From GCA-2705995 sp965661625 (GTDB lineage Bacteria; Bacteroidota; Bacteroidia; Flavobacteriales_G; Salibacteraceae), in assembly GCA_965661625.1 (NCBI GenBank), contig CBFIEM010000008.1:62001-126000 (forward strand): 64,000 nt of DNA, given 5' to 3'. Below are positions 44,652 to 53,433 of the stretch, one piece after another. The position numbers and the translations under genes were made by a program. The first letter of the stretch is position 1. Each line of letters begins with the position of its first letter. The notes under the pieces were generated by a model. It saw nothing but the letters and a program-made list of their open reading frames with translations. It searched no databases and was not told where the DNA came from.

Positions 44652-45827
44652 ATGGGTATCAAATTAATGCTTCTTGGATCTGGTGAATTAGGAAAGGAAT
44701 TTGCTATCTCAGCCAAAAGACTGGGGTGTGAAGTTGTCGCAGTAGACAATTATTCGAATGCCCCCGCAATGCAGGTTACAGATTTAAGCGAGGTGATTGA
44801 CATGCTTGATGGAGAAGCATTGGAAGCTATTGTTACCAAGCATAAGCCTGATTTCATTGTGCCAGAAATAGAAGCCATACGCACCGAGAAGCTTTATGAG
44901 TTTGAGCAACGCGGAATTACAGTCGTTCCCTCTGCAAAAGCAACTAACTACACCATGAACCGAAAGGCAATCAGGGATCTTGCAGCAATTGAAGTTGGTG
45001 TACAAACTGCTACTTATAAATATGCTACCAACCCACAAGAATTAAAAGCGGCAGCCATTGATTGTGGATTCCCATGTGTTGTAAAGCCCCTCATGTCATC
45101 TTCAGGGAAAGGACAGTCTGTATTGCGCTCTAAAGAGGATGCAGAAACTGCGTGGAATTTTGCAGTAGCAGGAAGCCGTGGTGATGTCAAAGAGGTCATT
45201 GTAGAATCATTCATTGATTTCGAATATGAAATCACCTTGCTTACAGTAACCCAATCTGATGGGAATACCCTATTCTGTCCACCAATTGGCCACCGTCAGG
45301 AACGCGGTGATTATCAAGAATCATGGCAGCCGGCCTCAATGAATCCAGACTTATTGAGTGAGGCGCAAGTAATGGCAAAAAAAGTTACTGAAGCATTAGG
45401 AGGAAATGGAATCTGGGGTGTTGAATTTTTCATTGGAAAACATGAGGTTTGGTTTTCTGAATTATCGCCAAGACCTCATGACACAGGTATGGTGACCCTT
45501 GCACAAACTCAGAATTTAAATGAGTTTGAATTGCACCTTCGTGCCATTTTAGGAATTCCAATTTCTGATATCACGTTAAACCGTTCTGGAGCAAGCGCGG
45601 TAATTTTAGCAAGTAATGATGGTTTTCCAACTTATTGTGGATTGAATAAAGCAGCGACAATCCCTCACAGTGACTTTAGAATTTTTGGGAAGCCCTCAAC
45701 ACGGCCATATCGCAGAATGGGAGTTGGATTGGCTTGGGGAAACCCTTCAGCAGACATAAATGAAATTCGGCAAAGAGCTCAACAAGTTGCAGAACACATC
45801 CACGTAAATCATCAAAAAACTAAATAG
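44652..45827 (+). CDS. purT: formate-dependent phosphoribosylglycinamide formyltransferase
   Basis: This 391-aa ATP-grasp enzyme makes formylglycinamide ribonucleotide from GAR, formate and ATP in purine synthesis. Motifs: KLMLLGSGELGKEFAISAKRLG, DFIVPEIEAIRTE, CVVKPLMSSSGKGQS, FFIGKHEVWFSELSPRPHDTGMVT, and HLRAILGIP near the C-terminus. It is transcribed alone; its 3' end overlaps the convergent dprA by 8 bp. Confidence 0.96.
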   Translation: MGIKLMLLGSGELGKEFAISAKRLGCEVVAVDNYSNAPAMQVTDLSEVIDMLDGEALEAIVTKHKPDFIVPEIEAIRTEKLYEFEQRGITVVPSAKATNYTMNRKAIRDLAAIEVGVQTATYKYATNPQELKAAAIDCGFPCVVKPLMSSSGKGQSVLRSKEDAETAWNFAVAGSRGDVKEVIVESFIDFEYEITLLTVTQSDGNTLFCPPIGHRQERGDYQESWQPASMNPDLLSEAQVMAKKVTEALGGNGIWGVEFFIGKHEVWFSELSPRPHDTGMVTLAQTQNLNEFELHLRAILGIPISDITLNRSGASAVILASNDGFPTYCGLNKAATIPHSDFRIFGKPSTRPYRRMGVGLAWGNPSADINEIRQRAQQVAEHIHVNHQKTK

Positions 45828-46923
45828 CTTCATAACGCTTACCTGGTAAAGTCCTGATGCACCCATTCATTTCCAATTGAAACAAGCACAGGTTAAGCGC
45901 AGCTGGTTTAACACCCACTAAACTGGTCAAGACATCCAGATGTACTTGGGGTCTTGCGCGAATAACGTGTAAAACTGTTTCCTCATCTTCAGAAAGAGAA
46001 ATTGGAAATGACATGGCTTGTTGTGAACCTGATTTTTCCCAGTTCAACTCAAACATGAGGTCATGCCCGCCTGTTATTAATTTCGCCAATCCTCTGCGTA
46101 TTAGCCGATGACAGCCTGCAGTGACAGGGCTTGACACATTGCCAGGAAATGCAAATACGGGCTTTTGATAGGCTGCAGCCAATTCTGCTGTTATTATCGA
46201 CCCTCCTTTCAATTTACTTTCTACAACAACCAATGCGTCAGAAAGAGCTGCGATAAGTCTGTTTCGGCTCGGAAAATTATACCTATCAGGCTTAGTTCCA
46301 AATGGGAAATCACTTATCCATGCCCCTCCTTCTTCTAAAGCTTGATGAGCGAATCCTACATGAACAGAAGGGTAAATACGATCTAATCCGTGAGCAAAAA
46401 CACAAATAGTTGGACGATTGTACTCCATAGCTGCTCGATGAGCAAGAATATCAACTCCAACTGCCATTCCACTAACTACCGAAAGCTCTTGATTTGGCGC
46501 TTCTTTAAAAATTAGGTCCACCAATCGCCTTGCATCTCGCGATGCCGACCGCGTTCCCACAATTCCAATAGTGTGAAGGGCATTTAAATCTGCAGCTCCT
46601 TTTTTAAAAAGTATAGGAGGCGCATCCGATAGCATCGCAATCCGTTGCGGATAGTGTTTACTGCCAAAAGGTATAAGCTCTACGCTTGCTTGTTCATATT
46701 TCGCAACTTCACGCTCCGCACTTGAAATTACTTGTCTTAATTGAATGGCATCAATTATTCTAGTTTCTAAATTGAATTTCTCCAAGAGCTCTTCCCGGCT
46801 TAACTCAAAGACTGAACTAGCACTTCCTGCGTACTTAATTAATTGAAGTATTTGTTTGGGTGATATACCCTCAATAGCGATGAGGGCCATTGTAAAAATG
46901 GACTCGTAAGTGGTGGTGTACAT
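45820..46923 (-). CDS. dprA: DNA-processing protein
   Basis: This 367-aa protein loads RecA on incoming single-stranded DNA during natural transformation. It has an N-terminal helical domain (IAIEGISPKQILQLI), the extended Rossmann DprA core (GIVGTRSASRDARRL, VVSGMAVGVDILAHRAAM, VFAHGLDRIYPSVH, NFPSRNRLIAALSDALVVVES, TAELAAAYQKPVFAFPGNV) and a C-terminal winged-helix domain. ATG 46923 is kept; 46890 is a possible later start. It is 22 bp downstream of the LysM gene. Confidence 0.95.
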   Translation of the reverse strand: MYTTTYESIFTMALIAIEGISPKQILQLIKYAGSASSVFELSREELLEKFNLETRIIDAIQLRQVISSAEREVAKYEQASVELIPFGSKHYPQRIAMLSDAPPILFKKGAADLNALHTIGIVGTRSASRDARRLVDLIFKEAPNQELSVVSGMAVGVDILAHRAAMEYNRPTICVFAHGLDRIYPSVHVGFAHQALEEGGAWISDFPFGTKPDRYNFPSRNRLIAALSDALVVVESKLKGGSIITAELAAAYQKPVFAFPGNVSSPVTAGCHRLIRRGLAKLITGGHDLMFELNWEKSGSQQAMSFPISLSEDEETVLHVIRARPQVHLDVLTSLVGVKPAALNLCLFQLEMNGCIRTLPGKRYEAI

Positions 46924-46945
46924 GCAACAAAAGGTACGGAAAATC

Positions 46946-47803
46946 TTAGAATCCGTAATTGGGGTTCTCAGGGGAAAACGTGTCTTCAGAAAGTTTTGGG
47001 TGTAGTTTAACCCAATGTGTAACGTACTCAGCGAAAAGCCCTTCCTCTAAGTAAATCTGTTGTTTTATGGGTACATATCGTTCAGGGTCCATGTAGAGAA
47101 GTACGCGTTTGGCATAAAAATTTGGGATCATTATTACCTGACCTGCTTCAACATCATCATAAAAGTCAATTTCAGGGTTTTTCTCTAAAACCATGAACTC
47201 GCTTATGCCTTTTTTCTGTGCAATTGAAATCAGGTCCTCACCCTCCTTCACTTGATAGGGTATATAGGCAAAATCTTCGTTCCAAATTTCTACCAATTCA
47301 CATGAAATACCATTTACTTCTCGTTTACCAGCATATCGAAATCGCTCTTCAAACTCTCCTCTTCTAACAGCCTCTTTTAACGACCTTCCTATTATTTCTG
47401 CTAGGTAAACACCTCCCGCGTTAAAAATGGTGTGATGTCTTCCTTTGCGCATCAAGTAGCCTTGTGGGTCTAAATTCAGGTTGAAATATGGGAAACTATG
47501 TGGTGCAATGTAAGCTTTGTCTGGGTTTACATCTGAGCGGTATATTATTTCAGCACCTACTTCACCGTCATGATGAGAGCGGATATACAAGCGATGCGGA
47601 TTGAATTGAACAACTATGTCCGTGACATTTACCTCATACTCACCGTCCACGCGTTCTTTTGACTCTTGTCGCATACTAACAGTCTCAATGTGCTCATATA
47701 GGTCGAGCATTCCACTCATCAATTGATACGCAGGCAACGAGTCATATTGGCAATAACCATTACATGTAAAAATCACTAAAGCCAACGCTCCCAATATTCT
47801 CAT
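46946..47803 (-). CDS. exported DUF1571-like protein with inserted LysM domain
   Basis: This 285-aa protein has a signal peptide (ILGALALVIFTCNGYCQ) and a body resembling DUF1571 (LolA-like fold): VSMRQESKERVDG, VVQFNPHRLYIRS, NLDPQGYLMRKGRHHT, VNGISCELVEIW. A LysM domain (about 182-230: YQVKEGEDLISIAQKKGISEF...NPEIDFYDDVEAGQVIMIPN) is placed inside the body, and the host fold resumes with LLYMDPERYVPIKQQIY. A peptidoglycan-anchored, lipid- or protein-binding role is inferred. A TACTTTTG box ends 4 nt before the ATG. Confidence 0.8.
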   Translation of the reverse strand: MRILGALALVIFTCNGYCQYDSLPAYQLMSGMLDLYEHIETVSMRQESKERVDGEYEVNVTDIVVQFNPHRLYIRSHHDGEVGAEIIYRSDVNPDKAYIAPHSFPYFNLNLDPQGYLMRKGRHHTIFNAGGVYLAEIIGRSLKEAVRRGEFEERFRYAGKREVNGISCELVEIWNEDFAYIPYQVKEGEDLISIAQKKGISEFMVLEKNPEIDFYDDVEAGQVIMIPNFYAKRVLLYMDPERYVPIKQQIYLEEGLFAEYVTHWVKLHPKLSEDTFSPENPNYGF

Positions 47804-47807
47804 GGTT

Positions 47808-47815
47808 CAAAAGTA
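47808..47815 (-). promoter_or_regulatory. promoter -10 box of LysM/DUF1571 gene (TACTTTTG)
   Basis: A perfect TAnnTTTG with 4 nt to the ATG; likely leaderless. Confidence 0.58.
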
Positions 47816-47867
47816 GAAAAGCAAAACAATCATCAAATGCTTTGTGGCACAAAATGGTCTGATTGTT

Positions 47868-47875
47868 TACTTTCG
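47868..47875 (+). promoter_or_regulatory. promoter -10 box of CCDC81/SPOR gene (TACTTTCG)
   Basis: TAnnTTCG variant, 5 nt before ATG 47881. A reading from TTG 47863 would begin upstream of the box. Confidence 0.45.
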
Positions 47876-47880
47876 TATGC

Positions 47881-48900
47881 ATGTCATCTATCGAAAAGCA
47901 TATACTGGATCTCCTACAAACGGAAGAGTGTGTAGTACTCCCGGGGTTAGGTGGGTTTGTTGTGCGGGATGAGTCTGCTCACTACGACGCTGATCAGCAT
48001 AAATTCTCGCCTCCACATCGTACGGTGAGCTTCAATCAAAAACTGGACAAAGATGACGGTCTATTGGCTGATGCAATCAAGCGCGAAACTGACATGTCAT
48101 TCAGCGAAGCTAAAGCCCAGCTTTCTGAATTTATTTTAAGCATTCAAAATCAGCTTAAAGCTGGCCGTGAATTTAGCTTGTCTGAATTAGGCAGACTACA
48201 CACAAATTCAGCTGGAAAAGTGCAATTTACACCTACCAATACAGGTGTTTCCAATACTGAGTTTTATGGGCTGGAAACCTTCTTTGCAGTTCCAAAGCTT
48301 GAACAGGAGGAAAAACCAACGCAATCGCAAGCTCCGCTAATTAAGGAAATTGAATCTCGAAAAATATTCCCTTTTAAAGCAGCTGGCGTAGTTGCAATTG
48401 GGTTAGCTGGGGCCACATACCTGACTTGGGCTATTATAGGAACTGGCGTAGTGCGCCAACGACAACAATTTCAATTGTCAGATTTAAATCCGTTCGCATC
48501 AAAAATTTGTGCTGTTTATCAACCGCTTTCTAACAGCCACACGAGCATCAAAATTGAAGCAGAGTCAAGCTTCTTTCCGGACAAACTATCAGCTAACTCC
48601 ATCAAGCTTGTTGATGACTTGCCCGGCAAGCTCCACATCTCAAGCCAAAAAGCCACTGGATCAAGGCTTATAACACAAGGGGAGTTTCACATAATTGCAG
48701 GATGCTTTAAGGATTACAACAATGCTTCAAAATTAGTTCTTGAACTGAAGTCAGCTGGCTATCCTGCTCAGATCATTGGGCAAAAAAATGGCCTTTACAG
48801 GGTGAGCGCTCTAAATGATCGTTCGAAGAAAGCACTGCGAATTAAACTCAACCGCTTTAAGCGACTTGAAAATAAAACTGCCTGGATTGACTCGTTTTAA
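47881..48900 (+). CDS. HU-CCDC81 / SPOR domain membrane protein
   Basis: This 339-aa protein has two N-terminal HU-CCDC81-type domains (about 1-140: HILDLLQTEECVVLPGLGGFVV; EFSLSELGRLHTNSAGKVQF), a single membrane helix (about 168-190, AAGVVAIGLAGATYLTWAI), a linker, and a C-terminal SPOR domain (about 268-339: FHIIAGCFKDYNNASKLVLEL, GLYRVSA). SPOR domains bind denuded peptidoglycan at division sites, so the protein likely links the cytoplasm or nucleoid to septal wall; this is family-based inference. Convergent overlap of 4 bp with the next gene. Confidence 0.88.
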   Translation: MSSIEKHILDLLQTEECVVLPGLGGFVVRDESAHYDADQHKFSPPHRTVSFNQKLDKDDGLLADAIKRETDMSFSEAKAQLSEFILSIQNQLKAGREFSLSELGRLHTNSAGKVQFTPTNTGVSNTEFYGLETFFAVPKLEQEEKPTQSQAPLIKEIESRKIFPFKAAGVVAIGLAGATYLTWAIIGTGVVRQRQQFQLSDLNPFASKICAVYQPLSNSHTSIKIEAESSFFPDKLSANSIKLVDDLPGKLHISSQKATGSRLITQGEFHIIAGCFKDYNNASKLVLELKSAGYPAQIIGQKNGLYRVSALNDRSKKALRIKLNRFKRLENKTAWIDSF

Positions 48901-49928
48901 CGAATTTTCAAATCACCATAGCTCACCTGTCCTTTTATTTGTGCTTGCCCATTACTCCCGCAAACACCTGTTCTTATTTCGGTCATAGCTTTGTTCTGCG
49001 TGTTCGTGAGTTTACATGTATTTGGAACTACAACATCCCCATAAACTGCTTTTAGATCGAATGAATAAGCAGTTCCTGCAGCATTGATAACAAAGTCACT
49101 ATATGCGCCCGTGATTGTTATACCATTGAATGTATTTTTCACTTCATCAACCTTCAAATTGCCGTAAGCCAAATTAATGTTCAATTCGGAGTCCAAGCGT
49201 TCAATAAATACATCTGAATAATCTGCGTCAACCACAACGTTACTTACCGCAAGTACCGACAAATCATCATAAGCACCTTGGTAATCAAGTGTTCCTATTG
49301 CTCCTAATTCGAGCTCACTATACTTGGCTTTAATGTTCATCAGACGTGCCTCTTTACCTTTTAGGTCTGAATATGAAACTTTTACTTCACCCGCTTCGAG
49401 GTGGTCAAAGTTCAGTTTACCGTATTCTACATTTATTGCATTATTTGCACTCATGAGTTCACCAATATTTAAAGTGCCATAACCTACATATAGGTTCGCT
49501 TCACCTGTTGAGCGATTTAATACGGCATCCCCAAATTTATTCTTCACTCCCAATCCCATCGTTTCCGGAAATCGCACGCGATACTCAATTTTTAAATTTT
49601 TAAACTTTGATCTGGACTCAATTTCTGTAACAGCCGAAACTAAATCTCCTTTTTGGTTTAAGTGAATTTCCACCCGATCCAACAATTCGGCTCCTTTTTT
49701 CTCGTTTGAAGCCTCTACAGCAACTACCACGTCTAACTGAACCTCATTGATGCCAGGCTCTGATGTTAGGAAAATAGGGCCATACTTATTATCTATGCTA
49801 AGGGAACTTGTGGGCTCTACTTGGTAGTTTTTATGGTACTCTTTTTTGTACGTATCCTGAGAAATTGCCTGAACAACTAGAATTGAGCAGGACACAATCA
49901 TGAGCATATTAAGCGCTAACTTTATCAT
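48897..49928 (-). CDS. exported Tyr-repeat (DUF4097-like) protein
   Basis: The protein (343 aa from ATG 49928) has a signal peptide (LALNMLMIVSCSILVVQAIS). From residue 132 to 296 an aromatic-led motif Y-[GSD]-x-[LV] recurs every 17-21 residues (F132, Y150, Y169, Y186, Y203, Y220, Y237, Y255, Y276, Y296) with further copies at 49 and 337, predicting a beta-solenoid. This fits DUF4097-type putative adhesins. It is the third gene after an ECF sigma and an anti-sigma-like gene; its start overlaps the latter by 20 bp. Function unknown; an extracytoplasmic sensor or surface role is inferred. Confidence 0.75.
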   Translation of the reverse strand: MIKLALNMLMIVSCSILVVQAISQDTYKKEYHKNYQVEPTSSLSIDNKYGPIFLTSEPGINEVQLDVVVAVEASNEKKGAELLDRVEIHLNQKGDLVSAVTEIESRSKFKNLKIEYRVRFPETMGLGVKNKFGDAVLNRSTGEANLYVGYGTLNIGELMSANNAINVEYGKLNFDHLEAGEVKVSYSDLKGKEARLMNIKAKYSELELGAIGTLDYQGAYDDLSVLAVSNVVVDADYSDVFIERLDSELNINLAYGNLKVDEVKNTFNGITITGAYSDFVINAAGTAYSFDLKAVYGDVVVPNTCKLTNTQNKAMTEIRTGVCGSNGQAQIKGQVSYGDLKIR

Positions 49929-50442
49929 GTTTTCTTTGAGTTTGGTTTTGAATGATTTTTTCAAGTTTCTGCAATACAACGATTCGCATGCGGTAGTTCA
50001 TAATCATACCTTGAATAACTCGCTCATCATTTGGGGTAGTAGCCAATGCAAGCTGCAATTCTTGGTATTGTTGTTCGAGTTTATTTAAATCCTTAAAGGC
50101 TGTCTTTACCGGCTGAAGTTTACTTAATCCTTCAGTCTGAAAGTTTTCTTTTTGTGATTCGATTACTTGCTGGTAATACTGTTCTACCTCCTTGTAGTCA
50201 GCAGATATATCCATAAGTGTGAGCTGCTGATTGCCTGAAGGAAGCGCTGAACTTTTCTTTCCCAAATCAAACGCTACGGCTGTTATCAATAAAACACCAA
50301 CAACAGCTGCAGCAGCATAATAAAGCCGATGTGTCTTTTTCTTTACTTGCTGTTGTGCTAAACGTTTTTCAAATCGTTCACGATTATCAATGGGTTCGTC
50401 GGCGGTAAATTCATGTTTATTTGCTCTCATCCACTGATCCAT
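49909..50442 (-). CDS. anti-sigma-factor-like membrane protein
   Basis: This 177-aa protein (173 aa if ATG 50430 is used) has a short cytoplasmic N-terminus (about 1-38, RERFEKRLAQQQVKKK), one membrane helix (about 42-60, LYYAAAAVVGVLLITAVAF) and an extracytoplasmic coiled-coil-like domain rich in Gln and Lys. No zinc-finger anti-sigma motif is seen. Its position directly after the ECF sigma gene, overlapping by 26 bp, suggests that it holds the sigma factor at the membrane. Confidence 0.75.
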   Translation of the reverse strand: MDQWMRANKHEFTADEPIDNRERFEKRLAQQQVKKKTHRLYYAAAAVVGVLLITAVAFDLGKKSSALPSGNQQLTLMDISADYKEVEQYYQQVIESQKENFQTEGLSKLQPVKTAFKDLNKLEQQYQELQLALATTPNDERVIQGMIMNYRMRIVVLQKLEKIIQNQTQRKHDKVSA

Positions 50443-50986
50443 GGCTCACCTCCTTTTTAGATAAAAATTTTAATATATGTTGCTTGGCTCGGGCCAATTG
50501 AGATCTTGAAGAAGAAGTCGTAATGTTTAAGTATTCAGCTATTTCATGATGCGTTAACCCCTCAAACCAAAAAAGTGTAGCGACCGTATGGTATCCTACT
50601 GGCATCTGATCCATCGCCAATTTTAAGTTCTGTAGATCTTTTGACGGGTCTATGTCTGGTGAACTGGCGACTTCGGGAAGGTCAACATCAATTTCTTCAT
50701 GAATTGCTTGGGTTGATCTCTTGCGTAAAAACTGCAGTGACTCATTTATCACAATGCGTTTGAGCCAACCTGAAAATCGACTAGGCTCCTCTAAATCATC
50801 AAGGCTTGAATATGCTTTCAAGAATGCTTCATGAACTAATTCTTCGGCATCTTGAGGGGTATTAACAAGCCTAAACGAGGTTCCATACATAGCAGACCAA
50901 TGCAAATCGTATAGTTTCATTTGCGCCTTTCTGCTGCACTTGATGGATTGCAGAACTAATAATTCGATATGTGAAGTCTCATGCAT
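50417..50986 (-). CDS. ECF-type RNA polymerase sigma factor
   Basis: This 189-aa sigma-70 family protein has region 2 (about 18-85: MYGTSFRLVNTPQDAEELVHEAFLKAY, RFSGWLKRIVINESLQFL) and region 4 (about 120-175: MPVGYHTVATLFWFEGLTHHEIAEYLNITTSSSRSQLARAKQ). Region 3 is absent, as in the ECF class. It heads an operon with the anti-sigma-like and Tyr-repeat genes. No clear TAnnTTTG box precedes it, which would fit autoregulation by its own factor. Confidence 0.93.
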   Translation of the reverse strand: MHETSHIELLVLQSIKCSRKAQMKLYDLHWSAMYGTSFRLVNTPQDAEELVHEAFLKAYSSLDDLEEPSRFSGWLKRIVINESLQFLRKRSTQAIHEEIDVDLPEVASSPDIDPSKDLQNLKLAMDQMPVGYHTVATLFWFEGLTHHEIAEYLNITTSSSRSQLARAKQHILKFLSKKEVSHGSVDESK

Positions 50987-51113
50987 GAAGTATTACCTCA
51001 GAACCCACTATGATTTGCCCATTCAATGTGCTGAATTGGCATGCCTTTTTTACGCATAGCAGAATTCCTTACTTTGTAAGATGCATATCAATCGGAAACG
51101 CTGCGTAACTCAA

Positions 51114-51911
51114 TTACTTTTTGGGAAATTGTTGCTCGAGAAAAGCTAGAGCCCTGCGATTAAATTCATTTGCCCGTTCAATATTAACCACATGTCCACA
51201 ACGATCAATAACCTCAATTGCAGTACTGTGGTACCTCTCACAATAGGCTCTTGCCGGACCCAGAAAAACATGGTCTTGAGCTCCCATTACAACAAGGTAG
51301 GGAACATCTAAGTGACGTGATACCAATTGTGCAATTTTCCGTTTTATGTTATGGGTGATGTAGAGCCAGTTTAAAAACTCGCGTTCGGAAATCTTCCGCG
51401 CTTCCCGGATAAAAATTCGTCTTGACGCCGCATGATTTGCCCTGGGTAGCACTATCCATGCAAATAAGTCATACAACCTATGAAATGGGATGATTTTAGC
51501 AAGAGCTTGGCCCGATTTTACAAGCACATTTAGCTTTGCATTAACTTCAAAAATTCCTCCGGCAAGAACTACAGATTTTATGCGTTTGGGGTCCATTTGC
51601 TCAATGCAGCGTATAATAACCGAGCCCAACGAAACACCCATAAAGTGTGACTTTGGTATACTCAGATGATTGAGCAGAACAAGCACGTCGCTAGCGATTA
51701 AATCCAAGCTATAATCTTGTTTCTTTGGCCGCTCCTCAAACTTCGATGCCCCATGATCGCGAAGGTCTAGCAAAAGCAGGTTAAACCTCGCTTCAAAGGT
51801 CTCAACTTGACGCTTCCAGGTCTCCATGCTACCGCCAGCTCCATGGATAAAAACCATCCAGTCAGCACTCGGGTCAACAACTTTAGTTCTGTAATGAAGC
51901 AATTCTGCCAT
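51114..51911 (-). CDS. alpha/beta hydrolase
   Basis: This 265-aa alpha/beta-hydrolase fold protein shows the oxyanion strand MVFIHGAGGSMETWKRQ, the DLRDHGAS segment, the nucleophile elbow MGVSLGSVIIR (Ser of GVSLGS), a late acid in VVMGAQDHVFLG, and the catalytic His in DRCGHVVNIER. The substrate cannot be told. It lies between the ECF operon and the primary sigma factor terminator; I see no promoter box. Confidence 0.88.
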   Translation of the reverse strand: MAELLHYRTKVVDPSADWMVFIHGAGGSMETWKRQVETFEARFNLLLLDLRDHGASKFEERPKKQDYSLDLIASDVLVLLNHLSIPKSHFMGVSLGSVIIRCIEQMDPKRIKSVVLAGGIFEVNAKLNVLVKSGQALAKIIPFHRLYDLFAWIVLPRANHAASRRIFIREARKISEREFLNWLYITHNIKRKIAQLVSRHLDVPYLVVMGAQDHVFLGPARAYCERYHSTAIEVIDRCGHVVNIERANEFNRRALAFLEQQFPKK

Positions 51912-51941
51912 AATACGCTAACAACTTTCGCCCAGAAAGGT

Positions 51942-51969
51942 TAAAAAAAATCCCGGATAAACCGGGATT
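51942..51969 (-). terminator. intrinsic terminator of the primary sigma factor gene
   Basis: An 8-bp stem (AATCCCGG / CCGGGATT) with a 5-nt loop, followed on the minus strand by a run of T, right after the stop codon. Confidence 0.88.
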
Positions 51970-51974
51970 CAATG

Positions 51975-52835
51975 TTATAAGTAATGCTTTAATAAATTGG
52001 AGTTTGCTTTTTTTCTTAAGCTTCGAAGTGCCTTTTCGCGAATTTGACGAATTCGTTCACGGGTTAAACCTAAACTATTGGCAATTTCTTCAAGTGTCAT
52101 TGGAGTCTCACCATTAAGGCCGAAAGACAACCTTACAACATCTGCTTCGCGAGGCTTTAGCGAAACCAACACACGCTCTATATCTTTACATAAAGACTCG
52201 CGCATCAACTCATCAGATGGATTATTCGAATTCTCGTTGGTTAATACATTTAACAAGCTATTTTCTTCTCCTTCAATAAGTGGAGCATCTACACTGACTT
52301 GCTTCTGGCTATATGTGAAAAGGTCTGCAACATTATCAGAAGATGATTCCAGCAAATTCGCAATCTCTTCGTTGGACGGAGCACGCTCGTGTTCTTGTTC
52401 AAGTCTAGAGAAGGCGTTTGCAATTTTTTGAATTGCAGACACCTTGTTTAAAGGTAATCGCACTACGCGCGAATTTTCTGCAATTGCTTGCATAATGCTT
52501 TGACGAATCCACCATACAGCATATGATATAAACTTAAAGCCCTTTGTCTCATCGAAACGCTTTGCTGCTGTAATCAGACCAATGTTCCCTTCAGCAATCA
52601 AATCCTCTAATGTTAGACCATGACCTTGATACTGTTTGGCAACAGAAATCACAAATCGAAGGTTTGCATTTACCAGACGGTTTAATGCTTCTTCATCTCC
52701 TTGTTTTATACGTACCGCTAATGAAACCTCTTCATCTGGGGTTACCATTTCTTCTTTTGATACGTCGCTTAAATACTTGTCAATGGATTTGCTATCGCGA
52801 TTGGTGAGCTGCTTAGTGATCTTTAACTGCCGCAT
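51975..52835 (-). CDS. rpoD: primary RNA polymerase sigma factor (RpoD/SigA)
   Basis: This 286-aa sigma-70 factor is the short Bacteroidota primary sigma, lacking region 1.1 and the non-conserved region. Regions: 1.2 at the N-terminus (DKYLSDVSKEEMVTPDEEVSLA), 2 (LRFVISVAKQYQGHGLTLEDLIAEGNIGLITAAKRFD; FISYAVWWIRQSIMQAI), 3, and 4 (READVVRLSFGLNGETPMTLEEIANSLGLTRERIRQIREKALRSLR). It recognises the TTTG / TAnnTTTG promoters that are frequent in this window. Leader of about 95 nt. Confidence 0.96.
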   Translation of the reverse strand: MRQLKITKQLTNRDSKSIDKYLSDVSKEEMVTPDEEVSLAVRIKQGDEEALNRLVNANLRFVISVAKQYQGHGLTLEDLIAEGNIGLITAAKRFDETKGFKFISYAVWWIRQSIMQAIAENSRVVRLPLNKVSAIQKIANAFSRLEQEHERAPSNEEIANLLESSSDNVADLFTYSQKQVSVDAPLIEGEENSLLNVLTNENSNNPSDELMRESLCKDIERVLVSLKPREADVVRLSFGLNGETPMTLEEIANSLGLTRERIRQIREKALRSLRKKANSNLLKHYL

Positions 52836-52934
52836 ATCTTGCTTCTAGGGTTTTTTGAGTTCGGATTAATTGTTCAATGTACAATTTTTTCAACAAAGCT
52901 CAAGTTAATTACTATCGTACCGTTCAACGGGCCG

Positions 52935-52942
52935 CGAAGGTA
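52935..52942 (-). promoter_or_regulatory. rpoD promoter -10 box (TACCTTCG)
   Basis: TAnnTTCG variant followed by CGGCCCGTT, similar to the first bases after the queA and rplM boxes. TTTGACA lies 21 nt upstream as -33 candidate. Confidence 0.45.
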
Positions 52943-52978
52943 CAACCTTTTTAATACTCTTGTCAAATAAAAATACAA

Positions 52979-53428
52979 TTAGCCCCGTAGGAGATCTAGG
53001 AGATCTGATAGTTCTTCGGCTTGCGTTTCAGAAAGGTTAGTAAAACTGTTCATTAAGGTGCCGAATTCTGCACCAATTGACGTTAAAAGCTTTAAGCCCT
53101 TTTCAGTAATCGCAACCTCCTTCTGTCTCCGATCAATGCTACTAACCGTTCGTTCTACCAATCCTTTTGTGAGGAGTTTGTCAACCAAGCGTGAAGCATT
53201 GGAGTTTTTATCCAACATTCGGTCCATCAAAAGAGATATAGATGCTGGTTCAGGATATTGACCTCTAAGAATCCGCAGTACGTTGTACTGTTGCTGAGAT
53301 ATCCCAAACGGCTTTAAGAACTGAAGGTGTTTATCAGCCATCCAGCTGGAAGTAAATAATAAATTCACTGCCATTTTATGAAATGACGACTCAAATTGCT
53401 CTTGCTTTATTTCCGCTTCGATTTTCAC
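52979..53428 (-). CDS. MarR family transcriptional regulator
   Basis: This 149-aa winged-helix regulator begins at GTG 53428 (KIEAEIKQEQF), fitting the common Bacteroidota MarR N-terminus. The wHTH is at about 40-115 (GISQQQYNVLRILRG, MLDKNSNASRLVDKLLTKGLVERTVSSIDRRQKEVAITEKG). A longer reading from 53452 is rejected because the perfect -10 box TATATTTG (53434-53441) lies within it. It is divergent from acyP, which it may regulate; ligand unknown. Confidence 0.88.
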   Translation of the reverse strand: MKIEAEIKQEQFESSFHKMAVNLLFTSSWMADKHLQFLKPFGISQQQYNVLRILRGQYPEPASISLLMDRMLDKNSNASRLVDKLLTKGLVERTVSSIDRRQKEVAITEKGLKLLTSIGAEFGTLMNSFTNLSETQAEELSDLLDLLRG

Positions 53429-53433
53429 AATTG

